Below, piece after piece: positions 1 to 6,533 of a stretch of 12,090 nt of DNA (the first letter of the stretch is position 1; each line of letters opens with the position of its first letter). The notes under the pieces were generated by a model, which saw only the letters and a program-made list of their open reading frames with translations, did not search any database and had not been told where the DNA came from. The position numbers were made by a program, and so were the translations under genes. The stretch is from assembly GCA_947475855.1 (NCBI GenBank), contig CANJPN010000152.1:1-12090 (forward strand), read 5' to 3'. Source of the DNA: Bradyrhizobiaceae bacterium (lineage in GTDB: Bacteria; Pseudomonadota; Alphaproteobacteria; Rhizobiales; Hyphomicrobiaceae).

Positions 1-7
1 GAGACCA

Positions 8-2080
8 TTGGGTTTTCGCCCAGCATTCGGAGCGTTACAGGAGGTCACCCTGTTTTTTCTGCTTCGTCCCCGTCATTCGCGATCAGTTCGCACCCAGCAG
101 CTCATCATCATGGTGGGCCTGCTGCTGCCGGCCTTCCTCTACTCCGGATTTCTCATCGCCAGCATTGCGAAGAGCGAGCGCTCCCGCTATCGGCAGCAGG
201 CCATAGAGGCCGTCCAGCGTGTCGCGGCGGACATCGACCGGGAACTGGCCAATCAATCTTCCGTGCTGACCGTCCTTGCCGCTTCCCCGTTCATCAAGCA
301 CGGAGACATGAAGGGCTTTCACGAATACTCCGTCGCCGTGAAGAAAGTCGTCGACGGCGAGATTATTCTGAAGGATCAATCCGGCCAGCATCTGTCCAAC
401 ACCCGGCGCACGTGGGGGACTCCACTTCCCAACTCATTGTCGAACGCGGATCGCATGGCACTTCAAATGTCGAAGGCCGTCGTATCCGATCTGTTCACAT
501 CCTATCTCGACGGGGAACGCATCATCAGCATCGCTCAGCCTGTTCAGGTCGGTGAAAGAAACGCCGTGATCACAATGGGCATTTCACCCCGCCGGCTGGT
601 GGAAATCCTGAAGGCCCAGATGCTGCCTGCCGAGTGGACGATGTCAATCGTCGACGCCAATCACAAGATCATCGCGCGCTCTCGATTCCACGAACGCTAT
701 TTCGATGCCATCGCAACCGACAGCTTTCAGCGGAACACTACCGGGCCCAATGGAACGTGGTCGGGAACAACGCTGGAGGGCACGCCGATACAGGCGGCCT
801 TCGCAAGACCGCAGATGGCGCCCAACTGGCGGATCTCGGTCGGCGTACCGACTTCGAGTTTCGAGCTGCCGCTTCGCGAATCCATAAATCAACTCGCTCT
901 CCTCGGCCTTGCAACGATGGTCGCCGCGATTGCCCTGGCAACTTGGCATGGTGAACGTCTGGCGCGAGGCCTCGGCAACCTCGCGGAACAAGTGAAGCAT
1001 ATCGGTGAGGGCGAAAACGTTTCGATGCCGCTGACCCATGTCAGCGAGATCGACGATATCGCCCGTGCAACGTCATCGGCCAATGTCGAGTTGAACAATC
1101 GTACGAAGGCCCTCGAGGACAAGGAACGGCGGCTCCGGCTGGCGCTGGAAGCAGGGCGAATGGGAACATGGGAATGGGAATTCGCGACGGGCAACGTCGA
1201 TCTCGATGCCATGGCCTGCCAATTATGGAATGCAGATCCGGTTCAGCAAGGCCGCCACGTGGAACGGCTCTTCGCGTGTGTCGACGAACGCGACCAGGCA
1301 ACCATCCGAAGCGTTGTCGAAAACTCGATCTCCCAACGGCTTCCCTACCGACACGAATTCCGGGTCCGGCAACACAATGGGCAAGTGCGTTGGCTGAGAG
1401 GCCGCGGCGTCGTCATCGAGGATAGCCAAGGCAATGCGACCCGGATGGTTGGCGTAACCGTGGATATCACGGAGCGGAAGCTGGCGGACGAAAAGCAGGC
1501 CATGCTGCTGGCCGAGTTGAACCACCGGGTAAAGAACTCGCTGGCCGTGCTGGAGGCAATTGCCAATCGAACAATGCAGGATGGGACGTCACCGGAAGCC
1601 TTCGTGCAAGCGTTCTCCGGCCGGCTGAGAGCCTTGGCGGAGGCACACACGCTCCTTTCCCAGACGGAATGGCAGGGCCCCGACATCAGGCAACTGATCG
1701 AAATCCAGGTCCGGCCCTATGGCGGCGGGAGCATGGATCGCATCAGTTGCACAGGACCGGAGATCAATCTGCATCCGGATCTATCCCTCGCCATCGCCTT
1801 CGTCTTGCACGAGTTGATCACAAATGCAGCCAAGCACGGTTCGCTGTCTGTACCTGAAGGCCGTCTCGACATCATATGGGATCGCGTGCAGCGGAACGGG
1901 CGCGACTTCCTGAAACTATCCTGGATCGAAAAAGGTGGCCCCCTCGTAGAAGAACCCAAGCGCAAGGGCTTCGGCAGTAAGCTCATCGATGAAAGCCTGG
2001 AATTTTCGTTCAATGGCGAAGTAACCCGCCATTTCGAACCGGGCGGCATGACCGCGCAGATCATCGTCCCGCTCGTTTGA
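8..2080 (+). CDS. HWE-family sensor histidine kinase with extracytoplasmic sensor and PAS domain
   Basis: Membrane-bound sensor kinase expected to autophosphorylate on histidine and pass the phosphate to a response regulator, none of which is in the window. Residues are numbered from the TTG at 8. A first membrane segment lies at about 32-54. An extracytoplasmic sensor region of Cache type spans about 55-290 and includes the SGQHLSNTRR segment seen in this kinase group. A second membrane segment is at about 295-314, a HAMP-like linker at 315-365 and a PAS domain with PAC tail at about 375-492 (ending VDITER). The phosphoacceptor region has LNHRVKN with His506. The ATPase part shows the N-box HELITNAAKHG (601-611), the W-x-E signature at 639-641 and GFGSKLI at 654-660, all hallmarks of the HWE family. 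The 5' end is uncertain: the frame is open to the window edge, and a strong AGGAGGT at 39-45 precedes an in-frame CTG at 50. The first in-frame ATG, at 110, falls inside the first membrane segment. Family call is firm; the ligand is unknown. Confidence 0.9.
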   Translation: MGFRPAFGALQEVTLFFLLRPRHSRSVRTQQLIIMVGLLLPAFLYSGFLIASIAKSERSRYRQQAIEAVQRVAADIDRELANQSSVLTVLAASPFIKHGDMKGFHEYSVAVKKVVDGEIILKDQSGQHLSNTRRTWGTPLPNSLSNADRMALQMSKAVVSDLFTSYLDGERIISIAQPVQVGERNAVITMGISPRRLVEILKAQMLPAEWTMSIVDANHKIIARSRFHERYFDAIATDSFQRNTTGPNGTWSGTTLEGTPIQAAFARPQMAPNWRISVGVPTSSFELPLRESINQLALLGLATMVAAIALATWHGERLARGLGNLAEQVKHIGEGENVSMPLTHVSEIDDIARATSSANVELNNRTKALEDKERRLRLALEAGRMGTWEWEFATGNVDLDAMACQLWNADPVQQGRHVERLFACVDERDQATIRSVVENSISQRLPYRHEFRVRQHNGQVRWLRGRGVVIEDSQGNATRMVGVTVDITERKLADEKQAMLLAELNHRVKNSLAVLEAIANRTMQDGTSPEAFVQAFSGRLRALAEAHTLLSQTEWQGPDIRQLIEIQVRPYGGGSMDRISCTGPEINLHPDLSLAIAFVLHELITNAAKHGSLSVPEGRLDIIWDRVQRNGRDFLKLSWIEKGGPLVEEPKRKGFGSKLIDESLEFSFNGEVTRHFEPGGMTAQIIVPLV

Positions 2081-2204
2081 AATTCCCACACTCACACCCG
2101 AGCTCGAAATTCGGCATTGAAATCGCACCCTCGCCGATGGCAACCTCGCAGACAGACGGACCGCACGCGCAAAGACGAGCGACCAGATGGGTGGAGACAG
2201 CGGT

Positions 2205-3191
2205 ATGGAACCAAGCCCCGTAATACCGAGGCGGCTGCTACTTGCAGCACTGGGCTCCCTCCTCCTCCCCGGACTGGGCCCGAATCCAGGCTGGGCACAA
2301 CAGGAATTTCCGAGCCGTCCGATGCAGGCCGTGATCGGCTTCCCTGCCGGCAGCGGCGCCGACATCATGTGCCGCACGTTTACAAATCGCGTCCAGGAAT
2401 TGGCCGGCCAGAGCATCGTGATAGTCAACAAGCCCGGCGCCTTCGGCAGCTTGTCGTATGCCCAGGTCGCGAGCTCCAAGCCCGACGGCTACACCTTCCT
2501 GATGGCCGGCAACGCGCTGATGTCTACAAGTTCGTCGTTCGTCAAGAACCTGCCCTTCGATCGCAAGTCGTTTATTCCCGTCACCAGCATCGCTGAGACC
2601 CCCTTCATCGTAACCGTCTCGGCATCGTCAACGGTCAAGACGATGGCCGAGTTGATCGCCAATCTCAAATCGCGCACGAAAAACCGATATGGCACCAACA
2701 ATCCGGCCAACACCGTCGCAACCGCCTATCTGCGCTCACGCGAAGGTTTCAATGCCGAACCAGTCAATTACAAGGGCGCCGCCGACGCCCTTGTCGACGT
2801 CGAGAACGGCACGCTGGACTTCATGATTTTCGACGGCGCTTTCGTGATAGCGCACATCAAGTCCGGCAAGTTGCGCCCCCTGGCGGTGACCAGCAACTAT
2901 CGCGTGAAGGCGCTGCCCGAAGTGCCGACGATGATCGAGGCAGGCTTCAAAGACTACGAATTCAATCCATGGTGGGGCGTCTATGTCCCAGCCGGAACGC
3001 CACAGCCTGTGATCGACAAACTTGCTGGCTGGTTCTCCGCCGTCGCCAAGTCGGACGAAATCGCGAAGGCTCTCGCCCCCCTGGTACTCGTCCCCGTAAC
3101 CATCACTGCCGCCGAGATGAGCAAGCGCCTCGACGCCGATGGCCCCATCTGGAATGACAACCTGAAAGCCGCCGGCATCGAGCCTCAGTGA
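2205..3191 (+). CDS. Bug/TctC-family tripartite tricarboxylate transporter substrate-binding protein
   Basis: Periplasmic solute receptor of the Bug (TctC) family, which binds small carboxylates or related compounds for TctAB-type transporters or for sensing. From the ATG at 2205 the protein is 328 residues. It begins with an N-terminal Arg pair (9-10), a hydrophobic stretch, and a likely signal cleavage after GWA at about residue 31. The Arg pair could also suit Tat export. Family hallmarks follow: FPAGSGAD (46-53), the NKPGAFGS loop (75-82) and KPDGYTFL shortly after. The length is normal for the family. An upstream in-frame ATG at 2187 is possible, but GGAG at 2193-2196 sits 8 bases before 2205 and favours the later start. 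No TctA or TctB membrane gene is nearby, so it is an orphan receptor. It follows the sensor kinase after 124 bp on the same strand, which may indicate joint function. The substrate cannot be read from sequence. Confidence 0.9.
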   Translation: MEPSPVIPRRLLLAALGSLLLPGLGPNPGWAQQEFPSRPMQAVIGFPAGSGADIMCRTFTNRVQELAGQSIVIVNKPGAFGSLSYAQVASSKPDGYTFLMAGNALMSTSSSFVKNLPFDRKSFIPVTSIAETPFIVTVSASSTVKTMAELIANLKSRTKNRYGTNNPANTVATAYLRSREGFNAEPVNYKGAADALVDVENGTLDFMIFDGAFVIAHIKSGKLRPLAVTSNYRVKALPEVPTMIEAGFKDYEFNPWWGVYVPAGTPQPVIDKLAGWFSAVAKSDEIAKALAPLVLVPVTITAAEMSKRLDADGPIWNDNLKAAGIEPQ

Positions 3192-3337
3192 GGGTAAGAA
3201 CGGCATCGCCGGAGATCATGGGTTGATCCCCCCAAGAGCACCATTGGTGCGGCACTTAGCATTGCGTTTGCCCAAACTCGTGACGCAGCAGACAGACCCC
3301 ACCTGACACGTTCAGCGGGTCCGCCCCCAAATACGTT

Positions 3338-3353
3338 CTTGTGCAGCCACAAG
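3338..3353. promoter_or_regulatory. Inverted repeat upstream of HlyD adaptor gene
   Basis: Perfect 6-base arms CTTGTG and CACAAG flank a 4-base centre (CAGC), about 160 bases before the adaptor start. It could be an operator half-site pair or a small RNA hairpin. No known regulator is recognised. Confidence 0.3.
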
Positions 3354-3387
3354 CAAGCATGGCAAATTGCTTTGATAGCGGGATAAT

Positions 3388-3408
3388 TTTCGGCGATCCG
3401 TGCCGAAA
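3388..3408. promoter_or_regulatory. Operator-like inverted repeat next to a -10-like box
   Basis: Perfect 7-base arms TTTCGGC and GCCGAAA are separated by 7 bases, giving a 21-base dyad. It starts one base after a GATAAT sequence (3382-3387) that resembles a -10 element. A repressor bound here would cover the transcription start, so the site may control the downstream adaptor gene. Assignment is inference from position and symmetry only. Confidence 0.35.
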
Positions 3409-3512
3409 CGAGAGCGGAAAGTCGCTACACGAGGTCGCTCGCCGGGCACGCCGCGAACTCGCTCACTGAAGCGAAGTGCTCGGGAAAACTCCACCGACTA
3501 ACAGGCAATCAG

Positions 3513-4352
3513 ATGTTTTCGAAAAAAAAATTCCTCATCGCCGGCTTCGTGATCGCATTCCAGCTCGGCGCCGCCGCCCAAAGCGTCCACGCCGTCGAAA
3601 TCGTCGATGGAACGCTCGTTGTCGATCAGCGCGGGAACATCTCCGCTCAGATGACCGGAGAGCGATCGCAGCGCGTGGAAGACCTCCTCGTCCGCGTGGG
3701 GGATCGCGTCAAAAAGGGTGATGTACTGGCTCGGCTCAACACCGCCCAACTCGAGGGCGACCGCCTCATCGCACAACGAGTGCTCGAGGAAGCACGCGCT
3801 TCCGTGGAAGTGTCAAAATCGGCGCTGGCGAGGGCGAAACTCGATTTCGATCGCCGTTCCAGCCTGAAGGGGTCGCCCGCCTTCAATCGTGCCACGTTCG
3901 AAGACGCCGAAGTCGAATTGCGAGCCGCGGAGAGCCGCCTTCAAAGCGCGCAGAGCAACGCCAATCGACGTGAAGCGGAGCTGGCGCGCGCCGACCTCGA
4001 AGTTAAGCTGGGCGAGATCAAAGCGCCATACGACGGCGTCGTGCTGGAGATCATGACCAACGTAGGCGCCGCAGTGACACAAAGGGCGCCCAACCTGCTC
4101 TCGCTCCTCGATCTGAGCCGGGTGGAAATCGCCTTCAAGGCCCCTCGCGGGCAAAACCAGCTTCTAAAGCCGGGTCAAAACGTCGGTTACACTCTCGCAG
4201 ACGGCAAGAAGAGAGTTGCTCAAGTAAGGAGCATGTTGTTGCCGGCGAGCCCTCAGGAGGTCGCTCCCGTCACGCGATTGCAATTGGACAGCGCCGACCT
4301 TCCCCAGCAGATTCACCACAATCAGCCAGTGAAGGTCTATCTCGGCGAATAG
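3513..4352 (+). CDS. HlyD-family periplasmic adaptor (membrane fusion) protein
   Basis: Periplasmic adaptor subunit that would link an inner-membrane export pump to an outer-membrane channel. The 279-residue protein starts with a Sec signal peptide (KKK then a hydrophobic core, cleavage probably after VHA at residue 27). The first half of a biotinyl/lipoyl-like domain is at about 42-80, including VRVGDRVKKGDVLARL. A long alpha-helical hairpin rich in Ala, Glu and Arg follows (about 80-165). The second half-domain carries IKAPYDGVVLEI (169-180), then comes a beta-barrel to the end. It is shorter than typical RND adaptors and seems to lack the membrane-proximal domain. There is no lipobox and no membrane anchor beyond the signal peptide. 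No pump or channel gene lies in the window. Codons 4-6 form an uninterrupted run of nine A bases (3522-3530), which is notable for a GC-rich genome. The start is the only ATG consistent with the signal peptide; its ribosome site is weak. Confidence 0.88.
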   Translation: MFSKKKFLIAGFVIAFQLGAAAQSVHAVEIVDGTLVVDQRGNISAQMTGERSQRVEDLLVRVGDRVKKGDVLARLNTAQLEGDRLIAQRVLEEARASVEVSKSALARAKLDFDRRSSLKGSPAFNRATFEDAEVELRAAESRLQSAQSNANRREAELARADLEVKLGEIKAPYDGVVLEIMTNVGAAVTQRAPNLLSLLDLSRVEIAFKAPRGQNQLLKPGQNVGYTLADGKKRVAQVRSMLLPASPQEVAPVTRLQLDSADLPQQIHHNQPVKVYLGE

Positions 4353-4424
4353 GCGAGTAGGTCGGGTGTTGAAGCAGTGGCACGCCGTGGCACGGGCTCA
4401 ACTCGCCCTGGCGTCCTCGGACGC

Positions 4425-4450
4425 GCGATCCGACCGAAAGGTCGGAGCGT
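4425..4450. terminator. Strong hairpin with GAAA tetraloop, possible transcription end
   Basis: A 7-bp perfect stem (TCCGACC with GGTCGGA) closes a GAAA loop of the GNRA type. Beyond one A-G mismatch, three more pairs extend it. It lies 73 bases after the adaptor stop and also downstream of prfC on the other strand, where a terminator is expected. It lacks a T tract, so intrinsic termination is doubtful and 3'-end protection is equally possible. Confidence 0.35.
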
Positions 4451-4474
4451 GAAGAACCGGGGTCTTTACACATT

Positions 4475-4496
4475 CCAGAAGGGTACCAGAAGGGTA
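4475..4496 (+). repeat. Exact tandem duplication of 11 bp
   Basis: Two adjacent perfect copies of CCAGAAGGGTA occupy 4475-4485 and 4486-4496 in the spacer between the adaptor and prfC. The copy number could vary between strains by slippage. Confidence 0.7.
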
Positions 4497-4637
4497 AAAG
4501 TCCCGGATAGCCTCGCTGGTTGCCCTGTCGGCAACTGCGGCGCACTTACGCGTCGGATCGCTTCCGGCCGGCTCGGCTTCCGGGAACGCACAAATTGCAA
4601 AGTCCGCACCTATCGGGCCCCGCCCACCGACGCTCAC

Positions 4638-6302
4638 TCACCCATTCGCGCGGAAGATAGCCTTCACGTCTTGGAACTGGATCTCGGGGTTCTTCTCCGC
4701 GGTCCAGCGCAGATTGAAGGCGGAACTGGCAAGATACACGTGGTCGCCGTCGATATCGGTTGCGATTGAAGACTTGTTCTTGTCGATGAAGCCCTTCACC
4801 GCACCCGCCGTATCCGACGAGATCCATCGCACCGCATCGCAAGGCGCCATCTCGAACCCCATCGGCAGGCCGTACTCGTTCTGCAACCGGTCGGCCAAAA
4901 CGTCGAGCTGCAGCGCCCCGATGACACCGACCAGCGGTTGCGTGCCGTCGATCGGCGAGAATAACTGCACGACTCCCTCTTCCGCCATCTCGTGCAACGC
5001 GTCACGCAACTTCTTCGCCCGGATCGCATCGTCGAGGCGGACGCGCCGCAGGATTTCGGGGGCGAAGCTCGGAATACCAAGAAACGCGAGATCCTCGCCC
5101 TCGGTCAGTGCATCGCCGATGCGAAGCTGCCCCTTGGTCGGAATGCCGACGACATCTCCTGCGAAAGCTTCCTCGGCCAGCGCCCGATCCTGCGCGAAGA
5201 AGAACTGGGGCGAGGCCAGCGCCATCGTCTTGCCCGTCCGAACGTGCTTGACCCTCATGCCGCGCGTAAGCTTGCCGGAACAGACCCGCATGAATGCCAT
5301 ACGATCGCGATGGTTCGGATCCATGTTCGCTTGAATCTTGAACACGATTCCAGCCATCGGCTGTTCGTTCGGCTCCACCATCCTGCTCGAAGCCTTCTGC
5401 GGTCGCGGCGGGGGCGCATAGGCGATCAGCGCGTCGAGTAGATCGCGGACGCCGAAATTCTTGAGCGCAGAGCCGAAGAACACTGGCGTCTGCACGCCTT
5501 GCCGGAACGCCTCGATGTCGAAATCGGGGCAGGTGCCGCGAACGAGCTCGATGTCTTCCTGCCATTGCGCCGCCCGCGTCTCATCGAGCAGTTCCACAAC
5601 CCTGGGATCATCAGGCCCCGAAACCTCGATCCCTTCGTCGTCTTTGTCGAGCTGACGGATACGGGGCTTGACTAGGTCATAGGTGCCTTTGAACGACCGG
5701 CCCTGACCGATCGGCCAGACCAGCGGCACCGTGTCGAGCTGCAGCTTGGCTGCAACCTCATCCACGATCTCGAGCGGCTCCCGGCTTTCGCGGTCCATCT
5801 TGTTGACGAACGTGATGATGGGGATGTCGCGCATGCGACAGATCTCGAAGAGCTTCAGCGTTCGCGGCTCGATGCCTTTTGCAGCGTCGATGACCATGAT
5901 CGCGCTGTCTACGGCGGTCAGCGTCCTGTAGGTCTGGTCGGCGAAGTCTTCGTGGCCCGGGGTGTCGAGCAGGTTGAACACGCTGCCGGCGTATTCAAAA
6001 GTCATCACGGAAGTCACCACCGAGATGCCGCGCGCCCGCTCGATCGCCATCCAGTCCGAACGCGTATTGCGCTTGTCCTTTTTCGCCTTCACTTGGCCCG
6101 CGAGCTGGATGGCGCCGCCGAACAGCAGCAGCTTTTCGGTCAATGTGGTCTTGCCCGCGTCGGGATGCGAAATGATCGCGAACGTTCTCCGACGCGCGAT
6201 TTCACCGTCGAGCCCGTTGGCCGACTTTGTCGCTGGCGCACCTGCGGCAGTTGCCGAACTAACGCCGCTACTATCGATCTTGATGTCGTCCACGGCCATC
6301 AT
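4638..6302 (-). CDS. prfC: Peptide chain release factor 3 (GTPase)
   Basis: Translational GTPase that removes release factors 1 and 2 from the ribosome after peptide release. The 554-residue protein shows the G1 loop SHPDAGKTT (45-53), G2 RGISV (91-95), G3 DTPGHED (113-119) and G4 NKMD (167-170). The order and wording of these motifs, beginning RRTFAIISHPDAGKTT, identify RF3 rather than EF-G or LepA. The C-terminal domain is complete and ends in KAIFRANG. The frame extends upstream to 6395, but AGAGG 8 bases before the ATG at 6302 supports this start. A second ATG follows directly at 6299. Either start leaves about 37 residues before the conserved RRRTF, longer than the roughly 13 residues in Escherichia coli, and that extension is rich in Ser and Ala. 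It is transcribed alone, convergent with the adaptor gene and divergent from the secreted protein gene. Long antisense reading frames over this gene are composition artefacts. Confidence 0.97.
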   Translation of the reverse strand: MMAVDDIKIDSSGVSSATAAGAPATKSANGLDGEIARRRTFAIISHPDAGKTTLTEKLLLFGGAIQLAGQVKAKKDKRNTRSDWMAIERARGISVVTSVMTFEYAGSVFNLLDTPGHEDFADQTYRTLTAVDSAIMVIDAAKGIEPRTLKLFEICRMRDIPIITFVNKMDRESREPLEIVDEVAAKLQLDTVPLVWPIGQGRSFKGTYDLVKPRIRQLDKDDEGIEVSGPDDPRVVELLDETRAAQWQEDIELVRGTCPDFDIEAFRQGVQTPVFFGSALKNFGVRDLLDALIAYAPPPRPQKASSRMVEPNEQPMAGIVFKIQANMDPNHRDRMAFMRVCSGKLTRGMRVKHVRTGKTMALASPQFFFAQDRALAEEAFAGDVVGIPTKGQLRIGDALTEGEDLAFLGIPSFAPEILRRVRLDDAIRAKKLRDALHEMAEEGVVQLFSPIDGTQPLVGVIGALQLDVLADRLQNEYGLPMGFEMAPCDAVRWISSDTAGAVKGFIDKNKSSIATDIDGDHVYLASSAFNLRWTAEKNPEIQFQDVKAIFRANG

Positions 6303-6458
6303 CCTCGTAACCTCTGGCCCGCTCATAGCATTGTTCGTGACACAGTGCAGATGGCACGTGCGTCTAACGACGAACCTCGAACACGCCACGCCCAAAGCAT
6401 GTTGTCCCCAGGGCGTTTCACTGTTGCCGAATCAACCCAATCCCCCGGTATTCCGGTT

Positions 6459-6482
6459 TCGCTTCGTTGCTCGGAGAAGCGA
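6459..6482. promoter_or_regulatory. Inverted repeat in the prfC divergent intergenic region
   Basis: Perfect arms TCGCTTC and GAAGCGA are separated by 10 bases. They lie in the 231-base gap between divergent prfC and the secreted protein gene, about 50 bases before the latter. The same gap holds an 8-base palindrome GCACGTGC at 6354-6361. Both are possible regulator sites; I cannot name a regulator. Confidence 0.25.
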
Positions 6483-6533
6483 GGGCAGCTAGGTTCCCGC
6501 AACATCTGAGGTCGGGTTTGTGGGGGTAGCAGA

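Larger units (their letters stand above)
3192..3512. other. Gene-free stretch with several dyad symmetries
   Basis: This 321-base gap between the Bug receptor and the HlyD adaptor has no convincing gene. It contains GCACCA-T-TGGTGC (3238-3250); CTTGTG-CAGC-CACAAG (3338-3353); GCAA-A-TTGC (3362-3370); and TTTCGGC and GCCGAAA arms separated by 7 bases (3388-3394 and 3402-3408). A GATAAT that resembles a -10 box lies at 3382-3387, but no good -35 box is spaced correctly upstream of it. The promoter and operator of the adaptor gene probably lie here. Confidence 0.5.
4352..4585. other. Convergent spacer rich in inverted repeats, possibly structured RNA
   Basis: Between the convergent adaptor and prfC genes, perfect inverted repeats follow each other closely. 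They are GGCGAGT/ACTCGCC (4352-4358 and 4401-4407); GCGTCC/GGACGC (4411-4416 and 4419-4424); TCCGACC/GGTCGGA closing a GAAA tetraloop (4429-4446); and TCCCGGA/TCCGGGA (4501-4507 and 4579-4585), which encloses GTTGCC/GGCAAC (4519-4524 and 4530-4535). None is followed by a clear T run. The region may be a structured 3' end, a degraded repeat element or a small RNA gene. It has no convincing coding content. Confidence 0.35.

Noticed and set aside
1916..2479. Minus-strand frame of 187 codons across the kinase and receptor junction
   Set aside because: It spans two well-supported plus-strand genes and has no recognisable domain.
3251..3265. Sigma-54 promoter
   Set aside because: GG and GC are separated by 11 bases instead of the strict 10, so it is listed only as a near-miss.
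4378..4394. Repeated TGGCACG resembling sigma-54 -24 boxes
   Set aside because: Neither copy is followed by TTGC at the right spacing, and no gene starts downstream on this strand.
4501..4585. tRNA-like element: 7-bp terminal stem followed by TA as at tRNA positions 8-9, with a hairpin inside
   Set aside because: No T-arm with a TTC-type loop precedes the 3' strand, and no proper D-arm or anticodon arm can be drawn on either strand.
4714..5334. Long plus-strand reading frame of 206 codons inside prfC
   Set aside because: It is antisense to a fully conserved GTPase gene. Its Ser- and Arg-rich composition is typical of a shadow frame in GC-rich DNA.
5952..6509. Two plus-strand frames of 176-185 codons overlapping the prfC 5' end
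   Set aside because: They run antisense through the RF3 G-motifs and show no recognisable domain.
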